A DNA stretch of 64,000 nt from Candidatus Pelearchaeum maunauluense (GTDB lineage: Archaea; Thermoproteota; Nitrososphaeria_A; Caldarchaeales; Caldarchaeaceae): positions 82,260-146,259 of the forward strand of contig JANVYQ010000002.1 in NCBI GenBank assembly GCA_030059675.1, read 5' to 3'. The first letter of the stretch is position 1, and every line of letters begins with the position of its first letter. This document shows positions 8,264 to 16,516 of the stretch, piece after piece. The notes below the pieces were generated by a model. It did not search any database, was not told where the DNA came from, and saw nothing but the letters and a program-made list of their open reading frames with translations. Both the position numbers and the translations under genes were made by a program.

Positions 8264-8270
8264 CATATAT
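8264..8270 (+). promoter_or_regulatory. TATA-like box for the epimerase gene
   Basis: CATATAT lies 26 bases before the ATG at 8296, the spacing expected for a leaderless archaeal transcript. The perfect palindrome just upstream covers the BRE-upstream region. Confidence 0.45.
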
Positions 8271-8295
8271 CCAAGCCTGGGCTACAACCTACGGG

Positions 8296-9246
8296 ATGGG
8301 CTGCCGTGTTCTCATAACAGGCTGCTCAGGCTACCTCGCCAGCGTTTTGATAGAGCAATGCGTCGGAGACCCTGACTTTGAGTGGGTGGGAGGAATAGAT
8401 ATGCGCGAACCCCGCTCAAAGCATGGCTGGTCTTTCCACATGCTAGATGTCCGCGATAAGGCTTTAGCAGACATCATACGCGAGAACAAGGTAGATACCC
8501 TAGTACACCTGGCCTGGATATTCAACCCAACACACGACCCGGAGCTGGAGTACTCCGTTGATGTGGAAGGTAGTAAAAACGTCTTGGAAGCCTGCCGCTC
8601 CGCTGGTGTATCATACATACTATACCTGAGCAGCACAACAGCATACGGGGCTCACCCAGATAATCCGCAGGAGATGGATGAGGAGCATCCCAGGAGAGGT
8701 CATCCGAAGTTCCTCTACTCAAAACACAAAGCGATAGTTGATGAGCTATTCCTGGACTTCATACGCGAGAATCCTGGAATAAAGGTCTGCATGTATAGAG
8801 CGCCCATCGTGCTGGGCCCTAATACTAGGAACTTCGTAACTGACATAGCTGGTATGCGCTTCATGTTTGGTGTAAGCGGATATGACCCGCCTATGCAGTT
8901 TATGCACGAAGACGACATGGCTGGGCTTCTCTACTGGTCGTTGAAGAATAGGCCTGTTGGTGTGTATAACGTGTCTAGCACTGGTGTTATGCGCTATTCA
9001 GAGGTGGCGCGTCTATTGGGGAAGCGCTTAATGAGGCTCCCAGCATGGCTAATCTACCCGCTCACAAGCCTGGGCTGGAGTCTTAGGCTATTATCATTTC
9101 CGCCAGCGGTTCTGGACTTCATCCGCTACCCATGGGTTGCCAAGACCGAGAAATTCACATCACAATATCCTTCTGTCATAAAGCACAGCTCCGAGGAAGC
9201 AGTCCGCGACTTTGCAAAAGCTAGATGGCCTGAAAAATTTTCATAG
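8296..9246 (+). CDS. NAD-dependent epimerase/dehydratase (extended SDR)
   Basis: A 316-residue extended short-chain dehydrogenase/reductase. The N-terminus has the dinucleotide motif TGCSGYL, followed by HMLDVRD (D of the adenine pocket), LVHLAW, a catalytic region LSSTTAYG and YSKHK (Tyr-x-x-x-Lys), and the substrate-domain motif YRAPIVLGP. These are the features of UDP-glucose 4-epimerase/dTDP-glucose dehydratase-like enzymes, but the substrate cannot be told. It is likely to change a nucleotide sugar or related cofactor-bound group in the cytoplasm. Transcription probably starts from the box at 8264-8270. Confidence 0.8.
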   Translation: MGCRVLITGCSGYLASVLIEQCVGDPDFEWVGGIDMREPRSKHGWSFHMLDVRDKALADIIRENKVDTLVHLAWIFNPTHDPELEYSVDVEGSKNVLEACRSAGVSYILYLSSTTAYGAHPDNPQEMDEEHPRRGHPKFLYSKHKAIVDELFLDFIRENPGIKVCMYRAPIVLGPNTRNFVTDIAGMRFMFGVSGYDPPMQFMHEDDMAGLLYWSLKNRPVGVYNVSSTGVMRYSEVARLLGKRLMRLPAWLIYPLTSLGWSLRLLSFPPAVLDFIRYPWVAKTEKFTSQYPSVIKHSSEEAVRDFAKARWPEKFS

Positions 9247-9267
9247 TTTTATGCATCAAGGATTATC

Positions 9268-10929
9268 ATGCGTTTATTGGCTGTCATCGTACTTGCTGCT
9301 CTCCTCTCACCCTACCTAGCGCTTGGATACTTTATCATCAGCGTTGAGGAGCCCTGGTGGAGCCGTGAGGTAACTTCTATAGAGTCTCCTCCCAAGCCTG
9401 CTGGGTGGAGGGTTCTAACAGTCTCGCGCGACGGCGAGTTCTCCAGCATAAGCGATGCCGTTGATGCTGCCAGGCCTGGGGATAGGATAGTGATACAGCC
9501 AGGAATCTACCGCGAGTCAGTCATAGTTGAGAACAAGCCCTGGATAGTGATAGAGGGCGTGTCGCGTGATGACGTTATCCTAGAGGGCGGGAACAGGCTG
9601 GGTAATGGGATATACGTGGTCTTCTCACCACACATAACCATAGCCAACCTAACGGTTCAAAACTACCTTGGCAACGGAATCTTCTACGTCAATTCCGACT
9701 ATTTCATGGTCTTCAACGTGAAGGCGCTGAATAACCGTGTGTATGGTGTTAATTTCTTGGCCAGTGAGAAGGGTATCGTATCCAACGTTATTGCAGCTGG
9801 TAGTGGGGATTCGGGAATATACGTTGGTGAGGTTACCGAGGACTGTGAGTGCGTCGTAGAATATTCGGAGGTGTATAACAATACTCTGGGATACAGCGGC
9901 ACCCGCGCTAATGGCGTTACGATACGATACTCCAAGTTCTATGGCAACGCTGTAGGCATAGCGCCCAACACGCTGATGCCCGACCTCCGTCTCCTCCTCA
10001 CCGGGAGGTGGCCGCTCCTAGTCTGGGCGTCAAACAACGTGATTGAGCACAACATAATAGAGAACAATAACAATAGGTGGATTGAGGCGGCTGGCTTCGC
10101 CGAGAGTTATGGCGTCCCAGTTGGGGTTGGGATAGCCCTCATAGGCTCGCACTCCAACGTGATTCGCAACAACACCATACGCGGCCATGAGCGCTGGGGG
10201 ATTGCCGAGTGGTATTTCCTAGTACCGCCAATAGGTAATAGATTCTCGTCCAACATCTTCTCAGGCAACGGCGCAGACTACTGGCGCGATGGCTGGGGCT
10301 TCTGGGGGTGTAGCGAGCTTGAGAGCGCCTCTGGAGATGTCCCGCCAGCGTGTAGCCTGCCGCCAGCTCTTCGCGTAAGCCTGCCAAACCCCTTGAAGCA
10401 TGTTGAGTTGCTAACAAACCTAGAGATTCCCAGCGCTTCCGTCGTTGCTGCCCTAGCCCTTGGCGTCGGCGGGGCTTATGCAGCAAAACGCTCTACTGGA
10501 GCTGGGGCACCTAGGGGGAGAAGAATATCCGCCGCCATAGTTGATGCGCTGGTAGCTGGAGACATCTACCTAGCCCTCGCGGCAGCGCTCATGGTGGGTG
10601 GCTTCGGCATAACCGACCCCAGAAGCCTGGTCGACGCTGTCCTCTCCCTAACGCTACTACTGCTCCCGCTGGCTTATTTCCTCTGGGCCACAAGCTGGGT
10701 AATCTACGGAGTGTTGCTTGAGACACTCACAGGAGCGACGCTGGGAAAACGGCTCTTCAAACTACAGACTGAAGCCCAGCACCGCCCACGGAGAGCGCTA
10801 ATACTGGTCAAGAACATAGCCAGGTACGTGGATATACTACTCTTCGGGCTAGTGGGGGTTATACTACTGCTCACACTAAGACGGTCATTCGGCGAGCTGG
10901 TTTCTGGAACTAGGGTTGTTGAGAGATGA
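9268..10929 (+). CDS. Secreted beta-helix protein fused to an RDD membrane domain
   Basis: A 553-residue protein. Residues 1-20 are a signal peptide. Residues 55-345 form a right-handed parallel beta-helix of the pectate-lyase/NosD/PbH1 kind: short repeats with N-N-x-I, N-V-I-x-x-N, GIYV and GNGI motifs, starting FSSISDAVDAARPGDRIVI. After a linker and one membrane helix (near 390-405) comes a C-terminal RDD domain (about 410-550) with three membrane segments, containing AAIVDALVAGDIYL and TGATLGKRLFKLQ. The stop overlaps the start of the first cupredoxin gene (ATGA). NosD-type beta-helices help load copper in nitrous oxide reductase maturation, so copper delivery is a possible, unproven role. 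Sugar binding is the alternative. Confidence 0.8.
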   Translation: MRLLAVIVLAALLSPYLALGYFIISVEEPWWSREVTSIESPPKPAGWRVLTVSRDGEFSSISDAVDAARPGDRIVIQPGIYRESVIVENKPWIVIEGVSRDDVILEGGNRLGNGIYVVFSPHITIANLTVQNYLGNGIFYVNSDYFMVFNVKALNNRVYGVNFLASEKGIVSNVIAAGSGDSGIYVGEVTEDCECVVEYSEVYNNTLGYSGTRANGVTIRYSKFYGNAVGIAPNTLMPDLRLLLTGRWPLLVWASNNVIEHNIIENNNNRWIEAAGFAESYGVPVGVGIALIGSHSNVIRNNTIRGHERWGIAEWYFLVPPIGNRFSSNIFSGNGADYWRDGWGFWGCSELESASGDVPPACSLPPALRVSLPNPLKHVELLTNLEIPSASVVAALALGVGGAYAAKRSTGAGAPRGRRISAAIVDALVAGDIYLALAAALMVGGFGITDPRSLVDAVLSLTLLLLPLAYFLWATSWVIYGVLLETLTGATLGKRLFKLQTEAQHRPRRALILVKNIARYVDILLFGLVGVILLLTLRRSFGELVSGTRVVER

Positions 10930-11297
10930 GGCTGGGTATAGCGCTCCCAGCCATAATTGCGGCAGTACTAGTAGCGGCTGCGTTACTCGCTATGGCAGAG
11001 ACGCAGAAAAGCGGGATGGTGGTGGTAACTATACCTAGAGGAGTAGCGCATCTCCCATACATAGCAAACTACTGGCCACCCACGATAAAGGTCGTGATAG
11101 GAATAAACAACTCCGTCAAATGGATTAACATGGACGACCACATGCACACAGTAACAAGCGATAACTGGAGCTTTCATTCAGGAGAGCTCAACCTATATGA
11201 TTCATTCATCTACACATTCACAAAGCCTGGAGTATATGGCTACTCGTGCATGCCCCACCCATGGATGCGCGGCTATGTTGAGGTAAGGGAGGCGTGA
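10926..11297 (+). CDS. Cupredoxin (blue copper protein), membrane-anchored
   Basis: A 123-residue protein with an N-terminal hydrophobic signal or anchor (residues 4-23) and one plastocyanin-like domain. Copper ligands are visible: His in HMHTVTS and the C-terminal loop YSCMPHPWM (Cys, His, Met), a complete type-1 site. It would carry single electrons outside the membrane. It overlaps the beta-helix/RDD gene by 4 bases and the next cupredoxin gene by 4 bases, so the three form a tight operon. Confidence 0.88.
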   Translation: MRLGIALPAIIAAVLVAAALLAMAETQKSGMVVVTIPRGVAHLPYIANYWPPTIKVVIGINNSVKWINMDDHMHTVTSDNWSFHSGELNLYDSFIYTFTKPGVYGYSCMPHPWMRGYVEVREA

Positions 11298-11707
11298 GAA
11301 ACAGCTTGAAACGCTTAGCCATTCTCGTCATAGCTTTAGCAGTAATTATATTGTCCGTCTATACCTTCGTGCTGAACGCTGGGCAGGGTGGAAAGGAGCA
11401 TGTCGTAATAATTCCATCGGGGGCTTTCATACCGCCTGAAGGCTGGAAGAAGGGGGAGAGAGTCTATGACGATAGGTACTTCTCGCCCAATACCCTAGAG
11501 ATAAATGTGGGCGACTACGTTAGGTGGATAAACCGCGACTCTGTAACCCACACGGTAACTAGTGAAAAAACGCCAGTAGGGGGAAGTGGTTTTGACTCTG
11601 TTCTAAGCCCTGGAAAATCCTTCCGAACAAGATTTACAAAAGCTGGAGAGTACGACTATTACTGTACAATACATCCATGGCAGGGTGGAAGGGTAATAGT
11701 TTCATAG
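11294..11707 (+). CDS. Second cupredoxin with Gln in the axial position
   Basis: A 137-residue protein starting with GTG, with an N-terminal membrane anchor (residues 9-26) and a type-1 copper domain. Ligands: His in THTVTS and Cys/His in YYCTIHPWQ. Where the neighbouring protein has Met, this one has Gln, as in stellacyanin-like sites, which usually lowers the reduction potential. It is translationally coupled to the first cupredoxin. Probably an extracytoplasmic electron carrier in a pair with it. Confidence 0.85.
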   Translation: MRNSLKRLAILVIALAVIILSVYTFVLNAGQGGKEHVVIIPSGAFIPPEGWKKGERVYDDRYFSPNTLEINVGDYVRWINRDSVTHTVTSEKTPVGGSGFDSVLSPGKSFRTRFTKAGEYDYYCTIHPWQGGRVIVS

Positions 11708-11723
11708 CTGGTGGGGAAGGAGC

Positions 11724-12524
11724 CTAGGATGTTGTTTTCTTTTTATGCATTTTGAAGACGCAGTTATCGTCTCCAGTGTTTATGCATTTTACCTCTATAG
11801 CATCTCACTCGCCGCCGAAGGGTTCTGAGAAGACGCCGCAGGCAACGCCCCTAACCCATTGCGAGGTGTAGCCAGACTTGAAGCCGCGGAGGATTTCACA
11901 CTCCGTCAGCTCGTCAAACCTTATCTCATACTCGTCTGGCGCCGTCATGGTTATCTTCGCCCACCTGCAGTAGCCTAATGCGTGGGCTTGCCGCTCATGT
12001 ATCTTCAGGCATGTCTGCTTATCGCTGAAGAGTGAGGCATAGTACCGCGCGGCCTCACGGCCTGGCTGTGTTCCTATCAGAAATAGGAATGCTGGCGTCG
12101 CCTTATCGCCAAAAGTATTGTACAATCCTTTCAGCATGCCGCCTAGTGTCTTTTCTGTGAAGATGAGGATGCGCATGTTGAATGCATGGTACTCGTCATG
12201 GAAAGGCTCGACGGCAACACCTGGTATGTCGGAGCTGACAGCCCTTACGCTGATGACGTGCTTAACCTGCTTAAGCTGTTGCACGGCCTCGTTAAGCTTG
12301 GTGTCGTCCTGGCCTGTTGAATCTATGAGGACGCTCATCGTATATACGGGGTCTTTCTCCAGCGCGGCGTTGGTCATCAACGACATTACGTCAAGGTCAA
12401 GCTCGGAGAGTTTCCTCAGTATAGTCTTCCGCGCCTCTGGAATGTTCTTCATCTCAATCCCAATTACGGTGATTCTGCGGTGAGGTAGGAGGAGTGAGAG
12501 CGGTAAATTCATGACTCTAATCAT
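11724..12524 (-). pseudogene. ACT plus V4R-like regulatory protein with in-frame TGA
   Basis: The frame from 12524 encodes an N-terminal ACT-type domain (residues 15-95: ITVIGIEMKNIPEARKTILRK...) and a C-terminal V4R-like (vinyl-4-reductase) domain ending ECEILRGFKSGYTSQWVRG. A TGA at 11805-11807 stops translation after FGGE, but the same frame goes on with EVKCINTGDDNCVFKM, which is the conserved Cys-containing end of V4R domains, to a stop at 11724. One nonsense change thus removes the last V4R strands with two Cys. If stopped at 11805 the product is 239 residues. V4R proteins bind small hydrophobic ligands; ACT-V4R fusions are usually regulators. Function here is unknown. Confidence 0.6.
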
Positions 12525-12664
12525 ACTTCAACGCCTCTTCCCTTTTGATATTGCATAAACAATGTAAAACTCGGCTATTAGATGTATTGTCCGGGGAAGC
12601 TTCTCGTGTATAAGCTTGTTTCCTGACGATTAGCAAACTATTAACCTTCGGTTAGCCTATAATT

Positions 12665-13783
12665 TCAACGCCTCTCCACTTTTATCCGATTTATCTCAAC
12701 TTGCGTAAGCTGGCGTATTCTGCTAAACTCCCGCTTCTCTTCAGGGGTTATTATCGTGTAGCTCCTACCAGCCTTCCCAGCTCTGGCCGTCCTGCCTACA
12801 CGGTGGAAATATAGCAACGGGTTCTTGGGAGGCTCGTAGTTTATGACGCAATCCACGCTGGGTATGTCAAGACCCCTACCAGCCACGTCTGTTGCCACGA
12901 GTATCCTAGCCCTCCCATCCCTAAACCTGCTCATCGCGCGAAGCCTCTCGCGCTGAGACAAATCGCCATGTATCGCTACGGCATCCATCTTGAGGCGCCT
13001 AAGCTTCTCCGAGAGTCTGCGGACACCAACCTTAGTATTGCAGAACACCATGCAGCGGGCACCGCGCTCAAGCTCCAAAACGCCTAGAAGGGTCTTCAGC
13101 CTATCACCCCCAGAATGGACAAGATAATACTGCCTCAGCTTCTCTACTGAGGGCTCGCTCCAATCTAGGAGAATTTTCTCAGGGCTACGCATATACTTCC
13201 GAGACAGAGTGATTATGTTCTGCGGTATTGTGGCGGAGAATATTGCAACCTGCTTCCGCTCAGGTGTATGTTTTAGTATGTATTCCACGTCATCTATGAA
13301 GCCCATCTCCAGCATGGTGTCGGCCTCGTCTATTACGACCATGCTCACACGGCTGAGCGTTAGGGTCCTCCTCTTTATGTGGTCTATAACCCTGCCAGGA
13401 GTTCCGACAACCACATGCACACCGCGTTTAAGGCGGTCTATCTGCTGCTTTATCGGCTGGCCACCATAGAGCGTAGCAGCACGCACACGCATATACTTGC
13501 CCAGCCGTCTTATCTCCTCGGTTATCTGTATAGCCAGCTCGCGCGTCGGCGCCAACACGAGAGCCTGAACACTACCATCCTCAACGTCTAGCCTCTGGAG
13601 CATGGGGAGAGCATATGCGGCTGTCTTCCCAGTCCCAGTCTTCGCCTGCCCTATCACATCCCTACCATCCAGAAGCGGGGCTATCGCTCTACGCTGTATC
13701 GGGAAAGGCTCGGCGAAGCCAGCGTCGGCACACGCCCTCACAAGCCTACCATCAAGCCCGAAGTTCGCAAAACCATCAAACAT
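12665..13783 (-). CDS. DEAD-box RNA helicase
   Basis: A compact 372-residue ATP-dependent RNA helicase with only the two RecA-like domains. Motifs in order: PIQRRAI (Q motif), AKTGTGKT (motif I), PTRELA, GGQ, TPGR, DEAD (motif II), SAT (III), then VFCNT (IV), ATDVAGRGLD (V) and HRVGRTARAG (VI). It resembles the cold-shock/ribosome-assembly helicases of archaea (Mj0669 type) and would act on cytoplasmic RNA duplexes. It is transcribed away from the secreted-protein gene at 13960. Confidence 0.93.
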   Translation of the reverse strand: MFDGFANFGLDGRLVRACADAGFAEPFPIQRRAIAPLLDGRDVIGQAKTGTGKTAAYALPMLQRLDVEDGSVQALVLAPTRELAIQITEEIRRLGKYMRVRAATLYGGQPIKQQIDRLKRGVHVVVGTPGRVIDHIKRRTLTLSRVSMVVIDEADTMLEMGFIDDVEYILKHTPERKQVAIFSATIPQNIITLSRKYMRSPEKILLDWSEPSVEKLRQYYLVHSGGDRLKTLLGVLELERGARCMVFCNTKVGVRRLSEKLRRLKMDAVAIHGDLSQRERLRAMSRFRDGRARILVATDVAGRGLDIPSVDCVINYEPPKNPLLYFHRVGRTARAGKAGRSYTIITPEEKREFSRIRQLTQVEINRIKVERR

Positions 13784-13959
13784 CCTACACTACTACTCCA
13801 TTACCTCTGCAAGAAAGTGCAACACGACACTAGTCGCGCCAGCACCGTTGCAGACAAGACTAGCGGGTATGCGCATTATATAACTGTATGCCGCGATTGT
13901 TGAGAAAACTCGGTAATGCTACGCTTATTAGACTCTATCACCAGCTCTAAAGTAGCCGT

Positions 13960-14748
13960 ATGAAACGCAGTATCTCTCAAATGCTGGTGCTGGCTGGGCT
14001 GCTCTTCATGGTGATCATAGCGTATGCTTCTCAGCCAGCCCAGGCACAGGAGCCAGAGGAGCTGACCACATACATCGTGCAGCTCGCCGATGACGGCTCA
14101 GCAAGGTGGATTGTAGAATACCGCTTCCTGATAGCGTCTGAGGAGGATGAGCAGGGCTTTATGGAATACGTCAAGACGCTTGGGCAGGACGACGAGGAGA
14201 TACGCTCCCGCTTCCTAGAGTGGGCTACGGAAATCGTATCCGAGGCCGCGAAGCTGACGGGCAGGGAAATGAGCGTGGAGAACCTAAGCGTGAAGGTGGA
14301 ACTAGCGGAGACCATCACGGGGAAATTCGGCGTAATTCGTATAACATTCCTGTGGAAGGGCTTTGCAGAGTGGGTGGATAGGGAGCTTAGGGTTGGCGAC
14401 GTCTTTGAAGGCGGCCTCTACCTCTTTGAGGGAGATGTATTCACGGTAAGAGCGCCCAGCGGCTTCACGCTGGCTGAAGCATATCCAGAGCCCGATAAGC
14501 TCAGCGGCAGCGAGGCCAGCTGGTCTGGAAAGAGGGTCTTCTCGCCTAACGAGCCTAGAGTCATAGCTACACCAATCATCGGCGAGCCTACCACAACCAC
14601 GCAGACAACAACGGCGGGAGAAACCCAGCCCCAGGCTGCTCCGATGATAACAGACACTAGCCTCCTCACAATACTCGCCGTCTTGGCGATAGTGGTGCTA
14701 TTCGGGGTCCTAGCAATAGCGGTAAGCAAGAGGCACGGCAGGCTATAG
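13960..14748 (+). CDS. Secreted, membrane-anchored protein (possible sensor ectodomain)
   Basis: A 262-residue protein with a signal peptide (residues 1-28), a soluble domain of about 170 residues rich in acidic residues, a Thr-rich linker (TTTTQTTT) near 205, and a C-terminal membrane helix near 230-252 (LLTILAVLAIVVLFGVLAIAV). The arrangement matches archaeal membrane proteins in which such an ectodomain is followed by an intracellular winged helix. Here a TAG at 14746-14748 ends the frame, and the winged helix follows in the same frame (see 14767). The two may have been one gene. Confidence 0.7.
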   Translation: MKRSISQMLVLAGLLFMVIIAYASQPAQAQEPEELTTYIVQLADDGSARWIVEYRFLIASEEDEQGFMEYVKTLGQDDEEIRSRFLEWATEIVSEAAKLTGREMSVENLSVKVELAETITGKFGVIRITFLWKGFAEWVDRELRVGDVFEGGLYLFEGDVFTVRAPSGFTLAEAYPEPDKLSGSEASWSGKRVFSPNEPRVIATPIIGEPTTTTQTTTAGETQPQAAPMITDTSLLTILAVLAIVVLFGVLAIAVSKRHGRL

Positions 14749-14766
14749 CAGCGGTCAACAGACCTG

Positions 14767-14946
14767 ATGACGGTTATAGAGATAATCAAACGGCATGGGG
14801 GAGAGGTTTTGCAGTCAACGATAGTTGCGGAGACGGGATTCTCAAAGGCCAAGGTGAGCACCATCCTGAAGGAGATGGAGGAGATGGGCTACATAGTGCG
14901 CGAGCGCATGGGGCGGGAGAATATAGTACGCCTTCTACGGGAATAA
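14767..14946 (+). CDS. Winged-helix DNA-binding domain, in frame after an amber codon
   Basis: 59 residues from ATG 14767. The sequence VIEIIKRHGGEVLQSTIVAE, then SKAKVSTILKEMEEMG and VRERMGRENIV, is a MarR/IclR-like winged helix found as the cytoplasmic tail of archaeal membrane regulators. It lies in the same frame as the upstream secreted protein; only the TAG at 14746 and six codons lie between. Either a single membrane-bound transcription regulator has been split by a nonsense change, or a small free regulator is made from its own start. Confidence 0.6.
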   Translation: MTVIEIIKRHGGEVLQSTIVAETGFSKAKVSTILKEMEEMGYIVRERMGRENIVRLLRE

Positions 14947-15040
14947 ACCGAAATGAACCTTTAGAAACTTATGAGAACATTTTTCTGGATTTTCCGTTCT
15001 AGAAACCTATTTGAGAACCGCTCCGCCAGCTCTACTAGGC

Positions 15041-16516
15041 ATGTATCGGAATGTCGCCGCGTTATTGTTTGTTGCCGCGTTGTTGCTTACTCCCGTAGGG
15101 GCTGCGGTTAAGCCAGCCCAGGGAGACGCGCAAGACGAGCTGGAGCGCCTGCCGCTGGGCATGGAGATACCAACACGCCTTAAAGAACTGATACAGGAAC
15201 ATAGGGGCAGGATAGAGGGCTTCATCATGGAAGTAAGGCTTCTACAGCTTGACACCCAGGAGAAGCGTTTAGCGTTGTTGGAGGAGTTTCATGACAAGCT
15301 TTGGCAGAGGCTTGAGGAGATAGCGCAGGAGCGTGAAGAGCTGCTTAGGCAGCTCCGCGAGGGGGAGATAACGCCCAGGGACTTCGCGGCGCGTATGAGG
15401 CTGCTCCACGCATCCTTAGCTGCGCTGGGCGAGGAGGGGCGAAGGCTGGGTGAGAGGCTTGGAAAGCTGGGCCGCGAGCTTGCTGGAGAGCTGAGAGACA
15501 GGGCTGAACGGCTGGTGGAGTCCAACAAGCTCTTCGCCGAGGAGATGCGCGAATTCGGGAGGCGTGTAGCAGAAGAAGCGTCGCAGAGAGCCCTGGAACT
15601 TAGGATGAACCTCACACGCGAATGTGAGGCGGCCAAAAACCTCAAGGAGAGACTAGCCAACCTGCTGTCCAGGCTCAGAGACATGCGTCAGCAGCTAGAT
15701 GATCGGATACAGATGCTTGAGCGCCGTCTGTCCACGCTTAACGTTAATGCAAGTCGGCTTGCTGATACGGTGGAGCGGCTTAGGGATGAGCTGGCGCAGC
15801 TGAGGCAGGAGAGGCAGAGCTTGGAGGAGAGGTTGGCTGAGCTTGGCAGGAGTAGGGCTGCCCTGGAGTCTGAGATAAACTCTCTCAGGGAGCAGCTTGC
15901 TTCGCTTCGCGAAACGCTGAGCCAGAGGCAGCGGGAGCTGAGCGGCCTAGAGAATGAGCTGGCCAGCGTGGAGTCTGAGCTTGAAGCACTCAACCAGGAG
16001 AGGCGCGGCTTAGAGGATGAGAGGGCAAGCCTCCAGGAGGAGATGGCATCCCTACCACCGCAGGCTAAGAAGAGGCTTGAGGAGATTCAGGCCAGGCTGA
16101 GCCAGATTAGCGAGAGGCTGGCGCAGATTGAGAGGATGGTAAGCGAGCTCACCAACAGGCGCGCAGATATATCAGAGCAGATAAACCAGGCGCGCCGGAA
16201 CATAGCGCAGGCCCAGCAGAGGATAGCCGAGATAGAGGCTGCACTTAACGAGAAGACAAAAGCCATGGAGGCGTTGGTCAGCGAGGAGAGGGAGCTAAGC
16301 GATAGGATGCGCTCCATCGCTGGGAAGATTAGCCAGGTCGAGAGAGGGCTGGAGAGAGATGAGAGAGCAGTAAGCTTCTTCAAGAAGCATATCGCCACTA
16401 TTGAGAGCGCGCTTAGCAGAGCTATGCAAGAGGCGGGCCGTATTGAGGAGCTGATGTCGCAGCCTCAGGAGCAGATTAGCCGCGCCGAGCAGAGGATTGA
16501 GGAGCTGTGCAGCTAG
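15041..16516 (+). CDS. Secreted long coiled-coil protein
   Basis: A 491-residue protein from ATG 15041 (an upstream TTG at 15011 is less likely). Residues 1-25 form a signal peptide ending near PVGAAVKPAQ. From about residue 35 to the end it is almost wholly heptad coiled coil rich in Glu, Arg, Leu and Gln, with a short break near LASLPPQAKKRLEEI. No catalytic motif and no C-terminal anchor. Cysteines are few (one near CEAA, one near the end, ELCS). It is followed at zero distance by a radical SAM gene, so the two are almost surely cotranscribed. Function is unknown; a structural or periplasm-like spacer role is possible. Confidence 0.75.
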   Translation: MYRNVAALLFVAALLLTPVGAAVKPAQGDAQDELERLPLGMEIPTRLKELIQEHRGRIEGFIMEVRLLQLDTQEKRLALLEEFHDKLWQRLEEIAQEREELLRQLREGEITPRDFAARMRLLHASLAALGEEGRRLGERLGKLGRELAGELRDRAERLVESNKLFAEEMREFGRRVAEEASQRALELRMNLTRECEAAKNLKERLANLLSRLRDMRQQLDDRIQMLERRLSTLNVNASRLADTVERLRDELAQLRQERQSLEERLAELGRSRAALESEINSLREQLASLRETLSQRQRELSGLENELASVESELEALNQERRGLEDERASLQEEMASLPPQAKKRLEEIQARLSQISERLAQIERMVSELTNRRADISEQINQARRNIAQAQQRIAEIEAALNEKTKAMEALVSEERELSDRMRSIAGKISQVERGLERDERAVSFFKKHIATIESALSRAMQEAGRIEELMSQPQEQISRAEQRIEELCS

